From positions 620,001-684,000 of the forward strand of contig CBFFRQ010000069.1 of the NCBI GenBank assembly GCA_965644315.1: a stretch of DNA of 64,000 bases, read 5' to 3'. Shown here in pieces: positions 24,201 to 37,000 of this stretch (within the stretch, counting starts at the first letter, position 1; every line of letters begins with the position of its first letter). The DNA is from Caecitellus pseudoparvulus (Eukaryota > Bigyra: Bicosoecida). The notes beneath the pieces were generated by a model that worked only from the letters and a program-made list of their open reading frames with translations, was not told where the DNA came from and did no database searches. The translations under genes and the position numbers were made by a program.

Positions 24201-27200
24201 CTTTGGGTCACTCATGGGTGGCAGCAGCCCGCTGCCAACGGCCATAGTCGTCAATGCCGTGTTGTCTGCGACACTGCTCATCAGCTTCTGCAGCTGCACT
24301 TCATGAGCGTACTCAACAGCCCCACCTGCACTTGCATCCAGCTTGCCTTGAAGAGCCACACACAGCGCCGCCGCGCGGTCTTCTGGGCTTACACAGAACA
24401 CGTCGTTTGCTGATGCGAGCACGGCAGATGCCAGGGAGCGGAGAGGCGCAGGACCTGCGCCTCCGGCGATTGCTCGCAGTGCGTCACGAGCATTCTGCAC
24501 CCAAGCCACTGCTTTGCCAGACTCGGCGTCAACGCACAGCGTGGAAATGCGAGTGGCCCGCTCCGCGCCACTGCCTGCAACGATTTGCTGCAGGTGCGCA
24601 TGCAACAGGCGCAGGCTCTGCGCCGTGACAGCAAACTTGCCTGCACTGTGCGAGTTTGCCGCCATGTCCCCTAGGATACCCAGGGTAGTTGGCTCCAAGC
24701 TGATGGCTAGAGGAGCCGAGAGCACCGCGATGGCAGCGATAGCGGCGGAGGGGCCAGCCAAGTGGCCAGACAGTGGCACAGCATCTGGCTGGGGTGCCAG
24801 CAGGCTTGCCTTGTCGGCCATACGCGACAGGATGCCCAAAGCGGCACCTGACGCAGTGCCTTGAGCTGCGCCTGACGACGCGAGGGCTTGGATGAGCGAC
24901 AGCTTCACAGAGGACGGGGACAGGGCATGGTTCGCGCGGGCCTTCACCGCTGCACCTTCCACAGACAGCACCAGGTTTGAAGGGAAGTCCAGAGTCAAGG
25001 CGGAAATGGGGTCCTTCACGACCCCAGTCAAAGCCGCTGCTCCCTCCAGCTTCACCTGCTTGCTTGCTACGCCTGTATCCTGCACTGCCCGCAAGGTGGC
25101 TTGAGCGAGAGCATACCCCGTCTTGCTGGGACCGTCTTGTCCCCCTCGCCCTGGCATCGTGTACCGTGCCGAGGTGGAGCCCACAAGCAGGACACCGTCT
25201 CCGGCACAGGCAAAAGCGAGGGATCGCTGGGCGTCGTTGATGTGCAGCTCAGGCGTGGAGATGGTGGCGAAACCCGCGACGGGGGAATCAGCGGCGGAGC
25301 CACCAGCCGACAGCAAAGCACTGCTTCCGTGCACCAGTGCGAATCGCACTTCTGATGCACTGGCGTGCACTGGTACAAATAGGAATGTGCCGTTGAAGCC
25401 GAGTCCTGTCGGCAGAGCATTAGCACCAGATGGCGTAGGGATGGTGAGGGAGCCGGGCGTGGCAGAGCCACAGAGGGGAAGCAAGTGCAAAGTCGTGCTG
25501 CGAGCACCAGGTGCAGCGAGTGCGCGCACCACGAGCGTTTCACCCACCAAGGCAATGCCAGCTGCGACGACACCACTCGGAAGCTGAATGGTGGAGGGGC
25601 CAGAGGGCTCCGCGGAGCTGGAATCCGTGAGGGACAGGCCCGCCGCCTCGATCTCCGCGGCAGCCGACTTGGCCTGGGAGTCAAGAAGGACCTTGAGAGG
25701 GTCGGGCTTTCCTGAAGCAGCAGCACCCCCGCCAGCCTCCTCGGCCGACTTCTTCTTGTCCTTGCTGGGGCTGGAAAGCGAAGAGAGGGGCAGGGCGACG
25801 ACGGAGGAGCCGTCGGGCGCCGCGACAACCAGAGTCTTGCCGTCGGAAGTTACGCCGCCGTGGCCGCTCTTGCCTGACCCAGTGGGAAAGGATGCCGTGT
25901 CCACGGCAAGGGGCGCCACAGACAACGCCGTGCTGTGGATTCCCACCGTCACAGGCACGTCGTCCCCACCCGCAGCGGGGGTGGCGTTGTCCAGGCCAAT
26001 GGGTGGTGGGGACGACAGCTCAGTGCCGACAGCTTTCCCCGTCCGGGTGATGCCCTCCAGCACTGGCACTTGGGCATTGCTCGGAGCTTCTGTCAGCTTC
26101 ACCTGCATGGAGGCCTTGTACCCAGGCCACTCGACATCGCGGGGAGGGCAGGGGGCGTCCGTTGGCTTGCTGAAGATGACACCGGGGATCTGGCCAGAGG
26201 ACCGGTCCGTGCCGTTGTTCGAGCCATTCGTGGAAGACCACTTGAACTGCACACCCTTTTCCGAAGTCTCGCTCTGGCCGTTCTTGCCCTTCCACCCGTT
26301 CCCGGAGGAGCGCGTCTTCTGCACCAAGCTGTACTTGACGCCCGCCTTGAGCAGGATGCCACGCTCGAAATAAGCAGGGCGAGGGGCTGCATGTCCAGCT
26401 CCGTCATACTCCACCCCACCCCGAACAAGCGGTGTGCTGCTCCAGTCGCTGTCGCTGGAGCCGTCGCTTTCGTGGATCTCCACGGTCAGCGTGTACGTGT
26501 TGCCGCTGCGGCCACCGTACGCGGTCAGACCCCACACGATGATGGGCTTGTCCACAATCATGCAGATGGAGTCCTTGGAGGGGGACCCGAATCCCCAGCT
26601 GCCGTTGCTGTCATCCGTGGAGTACCGGTTCACAGTGTACACAGGCAGAGAGGTGCCAGCACCAGGCAGAAGCATGGCCGCTCCCAGTGCCTGAGCGACT
26701 GGGTCGGACATGGGGAACTTCAGTGAGCTTGACAGGCGGTCCATGAGAGGCTGCATGGCGTCGGCCAGCTGCCCCACGGGTGCGTCCATCGTGCTGAGTC
26801 CTTGCAGCGACTGCAGCAAGCGGGGCATGTTGCCTTGGGCAACTGACAGAGCCAACTTCAAGAAGTGCGCATGGAGGGCGACTGCAGCAAGCGGGGCAAG
26901 AGGCGAAACGATGATTCACGTGGAGCGTTTGCCAGGAGCGCTTGCGGGGTCTCACCTTCCGGGTCTCCAGCTGCCCCGACCACTGCATCTGCAGTGCGGG
27001 CCAGCGTGTCGATGAGCGAAGCGGTGCTGGCGTCAGCAGCGCCACCAGACAAGTCTGCCCGGGCAAGGACGCCCAGCAGATTCACGGCACAGGCCTTGAA
27101 GAGCGATGGGTCTGTGGCACGGAAAGCGGGCGGTGGGGAGGGGCGTGCTTGCGGGCGCGTGTGTGTGTGTGTGTGTGGCGGGTTGGCGTGGTGGGCATGC

Positions 27201-27737
27201 AGTGCCAGCCCGTTCTGCGCACGCACTGGAGGAGGAGAAGGCTTCAATGACTGCAAGAGCAGTGGAGGTCGCCGTGAGAATCGCAAACTCGTTGGCTGTC
27301 AACAGCTTGCCCTCGTCGCCGGCAGCAGGCGCCGCGGAGGACGCGGCTTGAGCAACTGCAGCCAGAGCCTCTTTCACTGCCTCGGCCGCCTTGCTTGAGT
27401 CGCGCGCAGTGCTGGCAGAAGACCCTTGCAGCGCCATGACAGCGACGCTGACATAGCGCTCCAAGGACTCTGGGACATCTGGGATGCTCACGAGCGGCTC
27501 CAGGCCGGACACGTCGGTGGTGAGGCCAGAGCTGGAGCTCGTCTCTCCTCCAGGCACCTTGGCAGTGAGGCGCCAGTGCGTGCTTGTCAATGGCACAGCT
27601 TCTGCATGTGCCGGCTTGAGGAGCTTGACATCATCACCTTGGCTGCTGCTCGGGCCCAGGACCGCGTCCAGGACCTCTGGCGAGTCCAGCGTGTGCAGTG
27701 GCACATCGGCTGCCGCCACTTTGCGGCGGGAACTCAT
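9228..27737 (-). CDS. Giant HECT E3 ubiquitin ligase (6106 aa)
   Basis: Exons 27737-27227, 27111-26956 and 26881-9228; introns of 115 and 74 bp keep phase. The last exon is 17,654 bp. Domains by approximate residue: helical N-terminus; PHR-like domain (303-456; GSWGFGSPSKDSICMIVDKP, then VWGLTAYGG); a propeller-like stretch; a CUB-like module (1310-1426; SKHPYENSTDLW, VTDGSGTEWGW); three tandem SPRY/concanavalin-like repeats (2140-2316, 2350-2520, 2550-2709); an SH3-like Mib/HERC2-type segment; a second CUB-like module (3173-3283) followed directly by a SPRY (3300-3466); another SPRY-like unit (4602-4723); a Mib/HERC2 domain (4996-5045; GDRVVRDPEHWDWGQQDGG); FN3 (5127-5230); SPRY-like (5236-5413); and the HECT domain (5750-6100). 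The thioester Cys is near 6058 in AHTCYNTLDLPEY. This is a complete catalytic ligase that transfers ubiquitin to unknown targets. The architecture recalls HERC/HECTD-type giants without matching one I know. Confidence 0.9.
27159..27176. repeat. (GT)9 microsatellite in intron 1 of the HECT gene
   Basis: Nine GT units on + (AC on the coding strand) lie inside the 115-bp first intron (27112-27226). A dinucleotide repeat here is tolerated because it is intronic. It could vary in length between strains. Confidence 0.9.
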
Positions 27738-28055
27738 GTTGATCTGCTCCGGAACTGATGCCTTGCGCAGGGACCCACTCCCACACAAGCAACAGCAAGG
27801 ATGCTGTCAACACAAGCTTGGACTGGTGTGGCGCAGGGGAGCATGTCGTGTGACATGCCGGAGTTGAGGAAATGGCGTGGTGGGCCGAGTGCGCTGTATT
27901 CGTGGCCTTGGGCTGGAGTTGGGTGCATTCCACCAGGCGCTTGTACCAGGCGGGGAATGTCAGGCGCCTGGAGCAACGACCAGGTTGCTGTTCCCGGACG
28001 AAGCACCTGGGGCAGCAAGCACAGTCGGCCGTCAGACACCCCAGTCGCGCTCTGC
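27738..28055. promoter_or_regulatory. Intergenic, 318 bp: HECT promoter and upstream 3' UTR
   Basis: The region separates the stop of the GCC-repeat gene (28056) from the ATG of the HECT gene (27737), both on minus. It should contain the terminator of one and the promoter of the other. I find no TATA-like box or repeat I would defend. The role is inferred from position only. Confidence 0.45.
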
Positions 28056-31000
28056 TCAAAGCTGCGAGCCAATACGCTTCAAGCTGCCAGGCCGGACCAG
28101 TCCACTGCCACTGCGCGGGATGCCCATGCCGGCCGTGAAGCTGCCTCGAGCTGAACCAGTGCGAGGCGTGTGGCGTCCCGCTGCCTGAGACATGGATGCG
28201 ACGCGCTGGAAGGAACTGCCTCGGGAGGGCGCCGCTCGCGCCGATGGCTCCCGCAGCGCCTCCTTCATGTCGCGGGAGCCGGCAGAGACGGCTGCCATGG
28301 AGCGATACAGCTCCTGGCCGCACACCATGAAGTGCTTGTTCAAGGCTGCAAGCACATCCGGGGAGGTGGTGTCCGCGAAAGACGCATCTCCTTCGCGCAG
28401 CACGGCCAAGGCGTAGTTCAGGATGCTGTACAGCTGCACCGTGTGGTCCAGCAGCTCAGCTTTCACGTACAGCGTGAGGGGGTCTGTGCCAGCGGAAGGG
28501 TCAATGAAAATGGCGCCCCGGAAGACATGGTCTGCAGGGGCCTTGCGGGGGAATGCCGCCGCCGCCTCCACCTTCACCGTGGGCACGCGCCCACCCCGTG
28601 GGCCCTGCAGTGCAGCGTGCTCGGGGGCCATGCCAACAGCCATGACGATGGCCCTCGCGAAGCGCAGCCTGACGCGGCGGCGATGCGTGAGGCCTTGCTC
28701 TGGAAGCGGCACCAACACATCGCTGGTGCTGCCTGCACCACGACTGGAGGGCAGCGAGGATGGCAGTGCAGAGGCGGCCACAGCCAGCATGCCGCCGTGC
28801 GCGTCTGCGTCCCCGACGTCAGATCGCGCAGACGCCAAGCCTGACGACGCCGATGTGCCTTGCACAGCCGCACTGCGCTGGAGCAAGTCTTGCATGGCGG
28901 CCTCCACAGCTGCGATGCGGGCGCCGATTGATGCCAGGTCCGCACCCTTCTGATTGTAGGCGGCAGCAGCGGCAGCCAGCCCTGCTGGAAGGCTGCTGCC
29001 TGTCTGGCTTTCCTGTGCGCTGTCGGAGTGGGGCGCCTCTCCAGAAGCAGGTGGGCGGTCGACCCGTGACGCCTCCTCGCTGGGGCGGCGAGGCGTCAGG
29101 CGGGCCATGGAGGCCATGGACCGGCGGGCAGCCCGGTTGGCCAGCGCAGACATGGTGCGCTGCATGTTCCCGTGGACAGTGCTGACGACTGACGCGCGCT
29201 GCTGGCGCGCTGACTCCTCGAACGCAGCCCGGTCGCTCTCCATCTGCCGCTGCAGTGCCAGCTGCTTCTTGCGGCGGCGTTTGGCGAGACGGGCCCGCAT
29301 CTGAGAGTCTTGTCGTTCACGCTCGGATGCCAAGGCTGCCTTGCGGCGGGAGGCATCCTGCTTGTACGTCTCCATGATGCGCGCACGCTCTTCTTCTGAC
29401 AGGCCACTGGCTGACGCTTCGGCAGCCGCTGCCCGCGCCTGCTCCTCTGCCAGCTCCTTGGCCTCCTGGATGCCACGCTGGCGCCGCGCCTCGGCCTCTT
29501 GCTCCGCGGCGATCTTGGCCTGCTCCTCCTCCAGGGCACGCATAGCGGCCTGCTGCTCTTGCTCCCACGCTGCCTTGGCGGCCGCCTGCCTGGCCTCCAG
29601 CTCTGCCAGGCGCCGCTCCTTCTCGCGCTCCATCTCGGCCTGGAAGTCTGCCAGTTCAGCGGCCTCAGCGGCCGCGGTCTCCATCTCATGCCGCCGCAAG
29701 ATGTCTTCTGGCGCCAGGGAGGAGAAAGCATCCGACACCTCTGCCAACTGGCGCTGGCGCAACTCGATCACCTGCCGGGCATGCTCAGCCTCCATTTCTC
29801 GCCCCAGCTCGGCACCCTCTGCGGCCGCGCGGCCTTCGAACTCCTGCTGCAGACCCGCGATGAGCTCGTCCACTTCGGCGTCGCTGGCGCCACCTTCCCG
29901 CGCCTCCTCCACTGCCTCCGCGATGATGCCACGCTTTTCTTCGTATAGAGTCTCCAACATCGCCTTGCGGCGGGCTTGGCGCTCAGCATACTGCGCTGCC
30001 AGCAGCTCGGCAGTTTCACGTGCGTGCCGCTCACCCAGCACCGCCTCGATGGCGTCTGCCTTGCGCTCAGGAGGAATGCTGCCGTCCTCCAAGATCTTCT
30101 TCAAGGCGGCCTTCTCTGCATCCTGAGCAGCCATCGCAGCTGCGGATGCCGCCGCGCGCGCATGGGCACCCTCGGCGTCCTTGCGTTCCAACGCCTGCTT
30201 CCTGGCCAGGGCCTTGGCCTTGCGTGCCCGTCTGGCTTCAAGCTTGGCCTCCAGCTTGCGCTGCTGTGCCGCCTTGGAGGCTTCCAACGTCTTGGAGTAC
30301 TCCGCCAGCTCGGCAGCGTGTTCCTCTTTCATGCGAGCGACAGCGGCTTGGTCACCAGAGGCGGCCTGCAGCGCAGCTTGTTGCGCGGCACGCTTGTCAG
30401 CCAGCAGCCGCTCCATTTCCTCAGCTGACTTGCGGGCAGCTTCGATGCGCGCCGCCTGAGCACGCTCTTCCTCTGCTGCCGTCGCCCGAGCCTGCTCTTC
30501 TGCTTGCTCCTTGGCCAGCCGTTCCGCCTCTGCCGCTGCCTCTGCCTTGACCCGCGCCATCTCCGCCTCGCTGCGTGCGCTGGCGCCTACCGACGTGCTG
30601 GCGCTTTGCACCTTTGACAGCAGGTCGGAGGTCCAGGTGGAGGCTTCCGCTGCCTGCGCACCCAGGCGGGCTTCAAGTGCCCCAGCCTGACTAGACCTCT
30701 CTTTGTCGATGGCCTGTCGCTGGGCCTCAGCCTGCACGGTAATGTTGCGCAGCTGGCGGATGCGTTTGTCCCGCAGCCGCGCACGAGCCGCCTCCGCCGC
30801 TTCTTGTGCCTCAGTGCGCACGCCAGCCATGGCTGCCGCGATGTCTGCTTCAGACTGCAGCTTGATGGCTTCGATGTCGTCGTCCAGGGATGCACGCAGC
30901 AGCTTGATCTTGGCTGCCGCTTCGCGGTCAGATGCCGCCAGCTTGGCTGCAAGGATCTCCTGCTCGTGCACCCGCTCAGCCTCCAGCTGCTGTGTAAATG

Positions 31001-34000
31001 CCTGCAGCTCTCGCTCAGCGGCCGCTCGAGCAGCGGACAAGCGCTCAGGGTCTCCACCCGCCGCCTCCACTTCGCCCTGCAGCTTGGCAGTCACCATGGC
31101 AGTCTTGCGATCCGTCTTCTCCCTCAGCTTGTCCTCGATGGCAGCTTCAGCAGCCTCCCGTGCTGCGGCTGCCGCCTGCCGGACGGCGGCGATCTCGCCT
31201 TGCGCCTTGGCCGTCGCAGCGGCAATCTTGGACTCCGTGTTCAGAACTGCACGCATGACGCCGGCGTTGGCCTCGTCAGCTGCCTCTGCCGCCTCGTCTG
31301 CTCGGGCGTCCTCCTCTTGCAGCCCCTGCGCCTCAGCCGCGTGCACGGCCTCAGAGCTTGCGAGGATGCCCTCCGCTCGAGCCACGTCACCATCTGCGGC
31401 TGCCTGGCGTGCAGACTCCTCTGCTTCCGCCCTCTCCCGGGCGTGCTTCTCCGCCAAGGCCTGCGCGCGGCGTTTCTTGCGCTCTGCCAGGCGCTGCCGC
31501 AACCCGGCGCTCTGCTGTGCGCGCGCCTCCGCCAAGCGCTCAGTGACTGCCTGCACGTCACGCTCGTGGGCAGCAAAGAGGGCCTCGCGCTCAGAGCCGA
31601 TGGTCTCTGCGGCCTTCTCCAGACGGGCCTGCAGCGAGGCTTGCTCCTCCTCCTCCTTCTCGGCCAACTCAGCCTCCATGGCTTCGCGCTCCGCAGCGTG
31701 TCCAGCCAGCAGAGACTCGCGCTCGGCAGCTGTCGTCGCGCTCTCCAACTCCTTGGAGTGCTTGGCGTGCATGGCGGAAGTGGCAGCCTCCCGCTCAGCC
31801 TCCAGGCGCTTCCGCAGCCCTGTCAACTCCTCCTCTCGCTCCTTGTCATGCTTCGCTTGCATGGCCTCCAAAGCCGCATGGTGCTGCTCCCGCAAAGCGT
31901 CCATCTGCGCCTCTGCGTCGCGCTGCAGAGACTGCACTTGGGCGTGGGCTGTCTTCAGCGCCTCCTCGCGCTCCTTAGCGGCCTGCAGAGCGGCAGCCTT
32001 GGCTGCAGCGGCCTCGGCCGCTTCAATGCTCTCCTGCTCCCCCGCAACAGCGGCAGCTTGCGCAGCCGCGATGGCTTCCAGCAGCTCCCGCTCCTGACGC
32101 TCAAACTTCGCTGCTTCCGCTGCTTCCAGCGCGGCTGCTTCCTCCTCCACTTCCGCCAACTGCACTGCGTACGCCTCCCGTTCGCTGGCACGCTCAGCGT
32201 CGTGGCTGTCGGCAATGTCTGCTGCCTTGGCTGCCACTGATGCCTCCATCTCGGCCACGACGCCCGCCTCTGCAGCCCGCACCTTCTGCTCAGCGCCCCT
32301 GCGGCGCTCTTCACGAAGCTGAAGCTCGATGTCTGCCTTGGCTTGCTCGGCTTCTTGCTCAAGGGCGGCTGCCATAGCCTCCGCATCGGCTGCTGCAGCT
32401 GCAGACAACTTGGCCTTTGTCGAGTCATCCAGCTGCAGCGCTGAGCTGAGACGCTCCACGTCTTCAGCAGCTTGGGCGGAAATGTCAGCCTTGCGCTCCT
32501 CGGCAGTGGCACCCTGCTCAGACTCCACCTTTGACACCTCTTCCAGCACTGCTGCCTTCTGCTTCTCTGCGTCAGCGTCCATCTGGGCCTCAACGGCAGC
32601 CGAGACAGCCTGGACTGCAGCAGCGTGCGTGGACACGGCACTGCCCGCAGAGTCACTGCGCGCACGCGCATCCGGCTTGGAATCGCCAGCCTCGTCGCCC
32701 GCCTCCTCCTCGTGCGCTGCCTCTTCCTCAGCCTCCAACGTGCCTCGCACAGCAATGGAAGCAGTCAAGGGATCTACAGGCACGCCTCCCTTTTCCTTGA
32801 CCAGGGCGCCCAGGCGGGACATGAGCGCGCTGACCTCGGAAGCGTTGATGCTGGCACCTGAAGCCTTGTTGTCGCGCTCATCGTCGACGCGATCCTTCAC
32901 AGTGTCAAGGTACTGCGCCACTTCGTTGTACACCGCGTCACGAGCAGCGCTCAAGCCGACACGGTGCTCTTCCGCAGAGGCTTTCAAGTTTGGCACCTGG
33001 CTTTGAATGATGGACAGCACCTTCACAAGGTCCCCCACTGCCACCTCCACTCGGCGGCGGGCGTCTGAGGACGCAGTGTTCACAGCCTCCACGTACGCTG
33101 ACTTGGACAACCACTCCTCAGGCCCCACTGCACTTCCCACCATTGGGCCAGACTCCACGTCGTCAAGAAGCGGCAGGCGCCCAGCAGCCACACCACCAGC
33201 AGAGCCTTCCTCGTCACTGTACTCCCCCAGGAGTGGCTCTTCTGAGTCCGCGGAGTACTCGGAGCTCGAGGAGCGCCGGAGGGCACGGCGCTTGCCACTC
33301 TTGCCCCCTTGCATGTCCTGCAAAGCCTCCAGAGACGGAACTCGCGTTGAGTACGCGAGGACACTGCCAGTTTCCACCACGGTTGCGCCAAGCTCCGCAT
33401 GGACGCCAGGGGCCACGGCAGCAAACGACTCCAGTGCCTCCAGCAAGCGGTTCACGGCGGATGTGACCGCGTCTTCTTCAGTCTTGGCATCAGTGAGCAG
33501 GCCTGCCACGCCACCCTCGTGGCGGGCATCGGCAGCGGCATCCTCGTCCACAATGCCCAGATCGCCAGCGGCCTTCCACACAGGCACCGAGCTGCCACGG
33601 CGGGCCTGCTCCTCCGCCAAGAGGCTGGCAGCCTTGTCCATGGCGCCTTGCAGCGCCACCACGCGCTCCCCTATGTCGCCCAACGTGCTCTCAGGCACGA
33701 CATCCACAACTGGCACAAGGGGTGGGCCTTCTGGTCCATGAGGGCCTTCAATGCGGAATACGATCGACTCCTCATCATCTGGGGACACCTCAGCTAGCAC
33801 CTGGGCCGTGCCAGCTCGCAGCTCCTGCGTGGCTCGATCAGCCACCTGCGCCTCCCCCCCACGCAGGGCATCTGTCAGGGCAAACAAATTGGAGATGAGG
33901 TCGGCTTCGACTTCAGCGAGGGACTTGTCTGTCGCGGCACGCTTCGTCAGCTCTGTCAGCACCTCTTCGCCTGCTGCGACCTTCGCCGCGTCTTCTTCGT

Positions 34001-37000
34001 GGGCAGCGCCTGCTCCGCCCATCTTCAGCACGCGCTGCTCGTACGCAGCTCGACGAAGGATGCGCTTGATGCTCTCCGCTTCGTCCCGCAACGTGGACAC
34101 CAACGCCCCCATGGACTCCAACCTGTTGCCAAAGGTGGCAGTGGTGCTGCTCGCGTGCTCCTTCACCCGCTCGAGCACCTCAGACAGCTCCAAGTCATCA
34201 ACATCCCATCCCCCCGCGCTGGAGCCGCCAGACATGAGCGCCGCAACGACTGCGTCGTCCACCTGGCCGACCGCCCGGCCCTCCACGATGTCGGCGATGG
34301 CATCCCGCAGCTCCTCGTCCTCAGCTTCCTCCTCAGAGTCGGCTTCGAACACGGTCTCAAGTGCCCCTGGTCCCAGAGGCTTCACCATGCTGGAGCCCCT
34401 CGCGAAAGAAACCAGGGCAGTGCTGGCCACGTCCTCCTTGGCCTCCGCAGGCTTGGCGCCGCTGTCAGCAACCTGCACAATCTCGGTATTCTGACCCTTC
34501 TGGTGCATGAGGAGAAGGTTGGCGCGTGTGCCCTTACGACGGTACGCCACCCGCCTGCTCGCACGCCCCTTGGCCCACGGGCTGTAGTGGCAGTAGCAGA
34601 AGCCCAGCACGACGAGGCTGACGGACAGGACAAACAGCACGACAGTCCACGCAACAAACACCCAGTCCACGTCCAGAACAAGCTCATCGTTGCGCCGCGC
34701 CCCCACCTCGATGAGGGTTGCGAGGTTCATCGGCACAATGGGCCCATCGGTGGGGCAGCTGCTGCCAGCTGATGCCACCGTGACCAGCATGCTTGCATCG
34801 GGGTTGTTCGACATGGTGAAGGCGTACACACCTGCGTCCCGGAAGGTGAAAGCAAACAGCGTCACATTACCGTACGCGCGCTGAGTGGCAGCCAACTGCT
34901 CAAACTGGCCGTAGTCAAAGTCCGGGTTGGAATTGAGGAGGGAGTCACGCACGTACACCGGAAAGCCACCTCCCTCGCGCAGATCCCACATCAGCGTGTC
35001 ACCCAAGGACAGGCAAACCATGGGCTGCTGAATGCTGGGTGCTTCAGCTTCAATGTCGGCACGGCTGGGGCCCGAGCTGGCCTGCAAGCGTCGTGCTGCA
35101 CCCGTCTGGTGATCCGCCACAAGAATGTGGGCGTGCAGCATGTCGTGGCTCACGTGCACATGCCGCCCCAGCATAGCGCGGGCCTGCTCGTTCACCTCGG
35201 CGCCCCGGCGAATGCCCAAGCTAGCCAGCGCGCCCGACTCTGCTGCTGAGACGCCAAAGAGAGGGGTCAAGAGGCGGCTGCCGGAAGCAGTCGAGTTGTT
35301 GAAGGTGAGGGGGATCGTGACGCCAGACTGCACCGTGCTGCGCACCGGTGCTGGCACGCCGTACTGCCCAAAGAAACCATCGCTGCCTGACACGACAGAG
35401 CGCACGCTGCAGACAGTAGCTGTAGCGCCGTTGCTGCGGGCAGTGGCCAGTGTGTCAGCTGTGATGGCCACTGAGTCCCCCACTGCACCTTCTCCCGACT
35501 GTCCATCCTGCAAGCCAGGCAGACAAGCCACATCACCGGCCAGCAACCCGGGCACTGCGTCCAAAGGAAGCAGCGTCGTGTTGAAGGAGCCGAAAGAGGC
35601 ACTGGTCGTGTCAGTGTCCAGCGTGTCGATGCGGAGCAAGCCGGTGGCAGCATCGATGCTGACGCGGGGCACCTGACTCTGGCACACCGGCCCGCACACC
35701 TCCAGGATGTCTGGCAGCTCGTCACACTCGCAGATTCCGGTGCTAGCATCGTACGTCCCGGAGCCAGAAGGGCAACGGCCGCTGGCGCAGAGGGAGTTGT
35801 CCCCAAGCGGCTTGCACTTGCCTGTTGCGGCATCCCTTGTCTGGGAGCTGTCACAGATCTCGTAAATGATGGGTTCGCAAGCAGCTGAGCCGTCCTGGGT
35901 GCTGATGTCCTTCCCGTCAGCGTCAGTGAATGCGTGGAAGGTATCGCACACACACGTCGCTGTGGCGGCCAAGTAGCGGCGATTGCGCCCAGCACACTGG
36001 CAGTTTGTGGCACCCCGGTTGGAGTCACTAGTGAAGCCACAAGGCCTGCATGCTGTGGCTGCTGCCTCAGGCTGGTACTGGCCAGCTGGGCACGGCTGGC
36101 AGGCTGTAGCGTTCGCGGCGCCTTGGTCAGGGTTGACACTGCCAGGTGGGCAAGGCACCTCCTCTGCTGAGCCCTCTGGGCAGTACCTGCCTTCGCGGCA
36201 AATGTAACCGTTGTGCAGGTCAGGGTCGGTGGGAGTCGCCGTGGGAGTGCCGCCAAGGCATACGAAGCCTGGCGAGCAAGGCGAGCAAGAGGCCTGCCCA
36301 GGCCTATCTGAGTAGGAACCGGCAGGGCACAGCTGGCACGCGACATCGCCTCGCTGGCGCACATCCCGCGACACGTCAGGTAAGCCGTAGAAACCCACGT
36401 TGCACTGGGATGGTGAGATGGAACCTGCTGGGCAGTACAGCGACTTGGGGCACACAACAGGGGTGACGGTCGAGTTCGTAGGGCAGTAATGCCCCGCAGG
36501 GCACACTTGCGGTGCGACAGCTCCAGACCCACAGAACGTCCCGGCGGGGCAGGCAACCGGCTCCACTGTGCCAGCTCCGCACGTGAAGCCGGCGGGGCAG
36601 GTGACAGGTGCCAGCATGCCAGTGTCAGCGCAGACGTGCCCCGCGGGACACGTGTGGCAGTCCGCAACGGAGGCCCCCGCCTCCTCGCCGCGGTAAGTGC
36701 CGGCGGGGCACTGTGCGGGGACAGCACAGCCAGGTCCCGAACAGGAATTCTCGCAGTACGAGCCAGCGGGGCAAGCATGTGGGTCCAGAATGGACAGCGC
36801 AGGCACATTGCAAATGTAGCCGTCTGGGCAGGGCCTGCAGTCTGAAAGGGCATCTGAGCCCGCATCAGGGTTGTATGTACCGGCAGGACATGCGATCATG
36901 TCAGCTCCCAGGGCACAGTAGAACCCTGGCTCACATAGCGTGGCGACATTGCGTTCACAGCGGAAACCAGCGGGGCAGTCTGTGCAATCCGACGGCTCGT

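Noticed and set aside
30703-32240. Two 460-480-codon frames on + opposite the coiled-coil region
   Set aside because: These are complements of Ala/Glu-rich repeats, giving Ser/Ala/Arg- or Leu/Gln/His-rich peptides. The low complexity mirrors the real gene.
35267-36865. 532-codon minus-strand frame within the GCC-repeat gene
   Set aside because: It overlaps the main frame, which carries the regular cysteine pattern; this frame does not.
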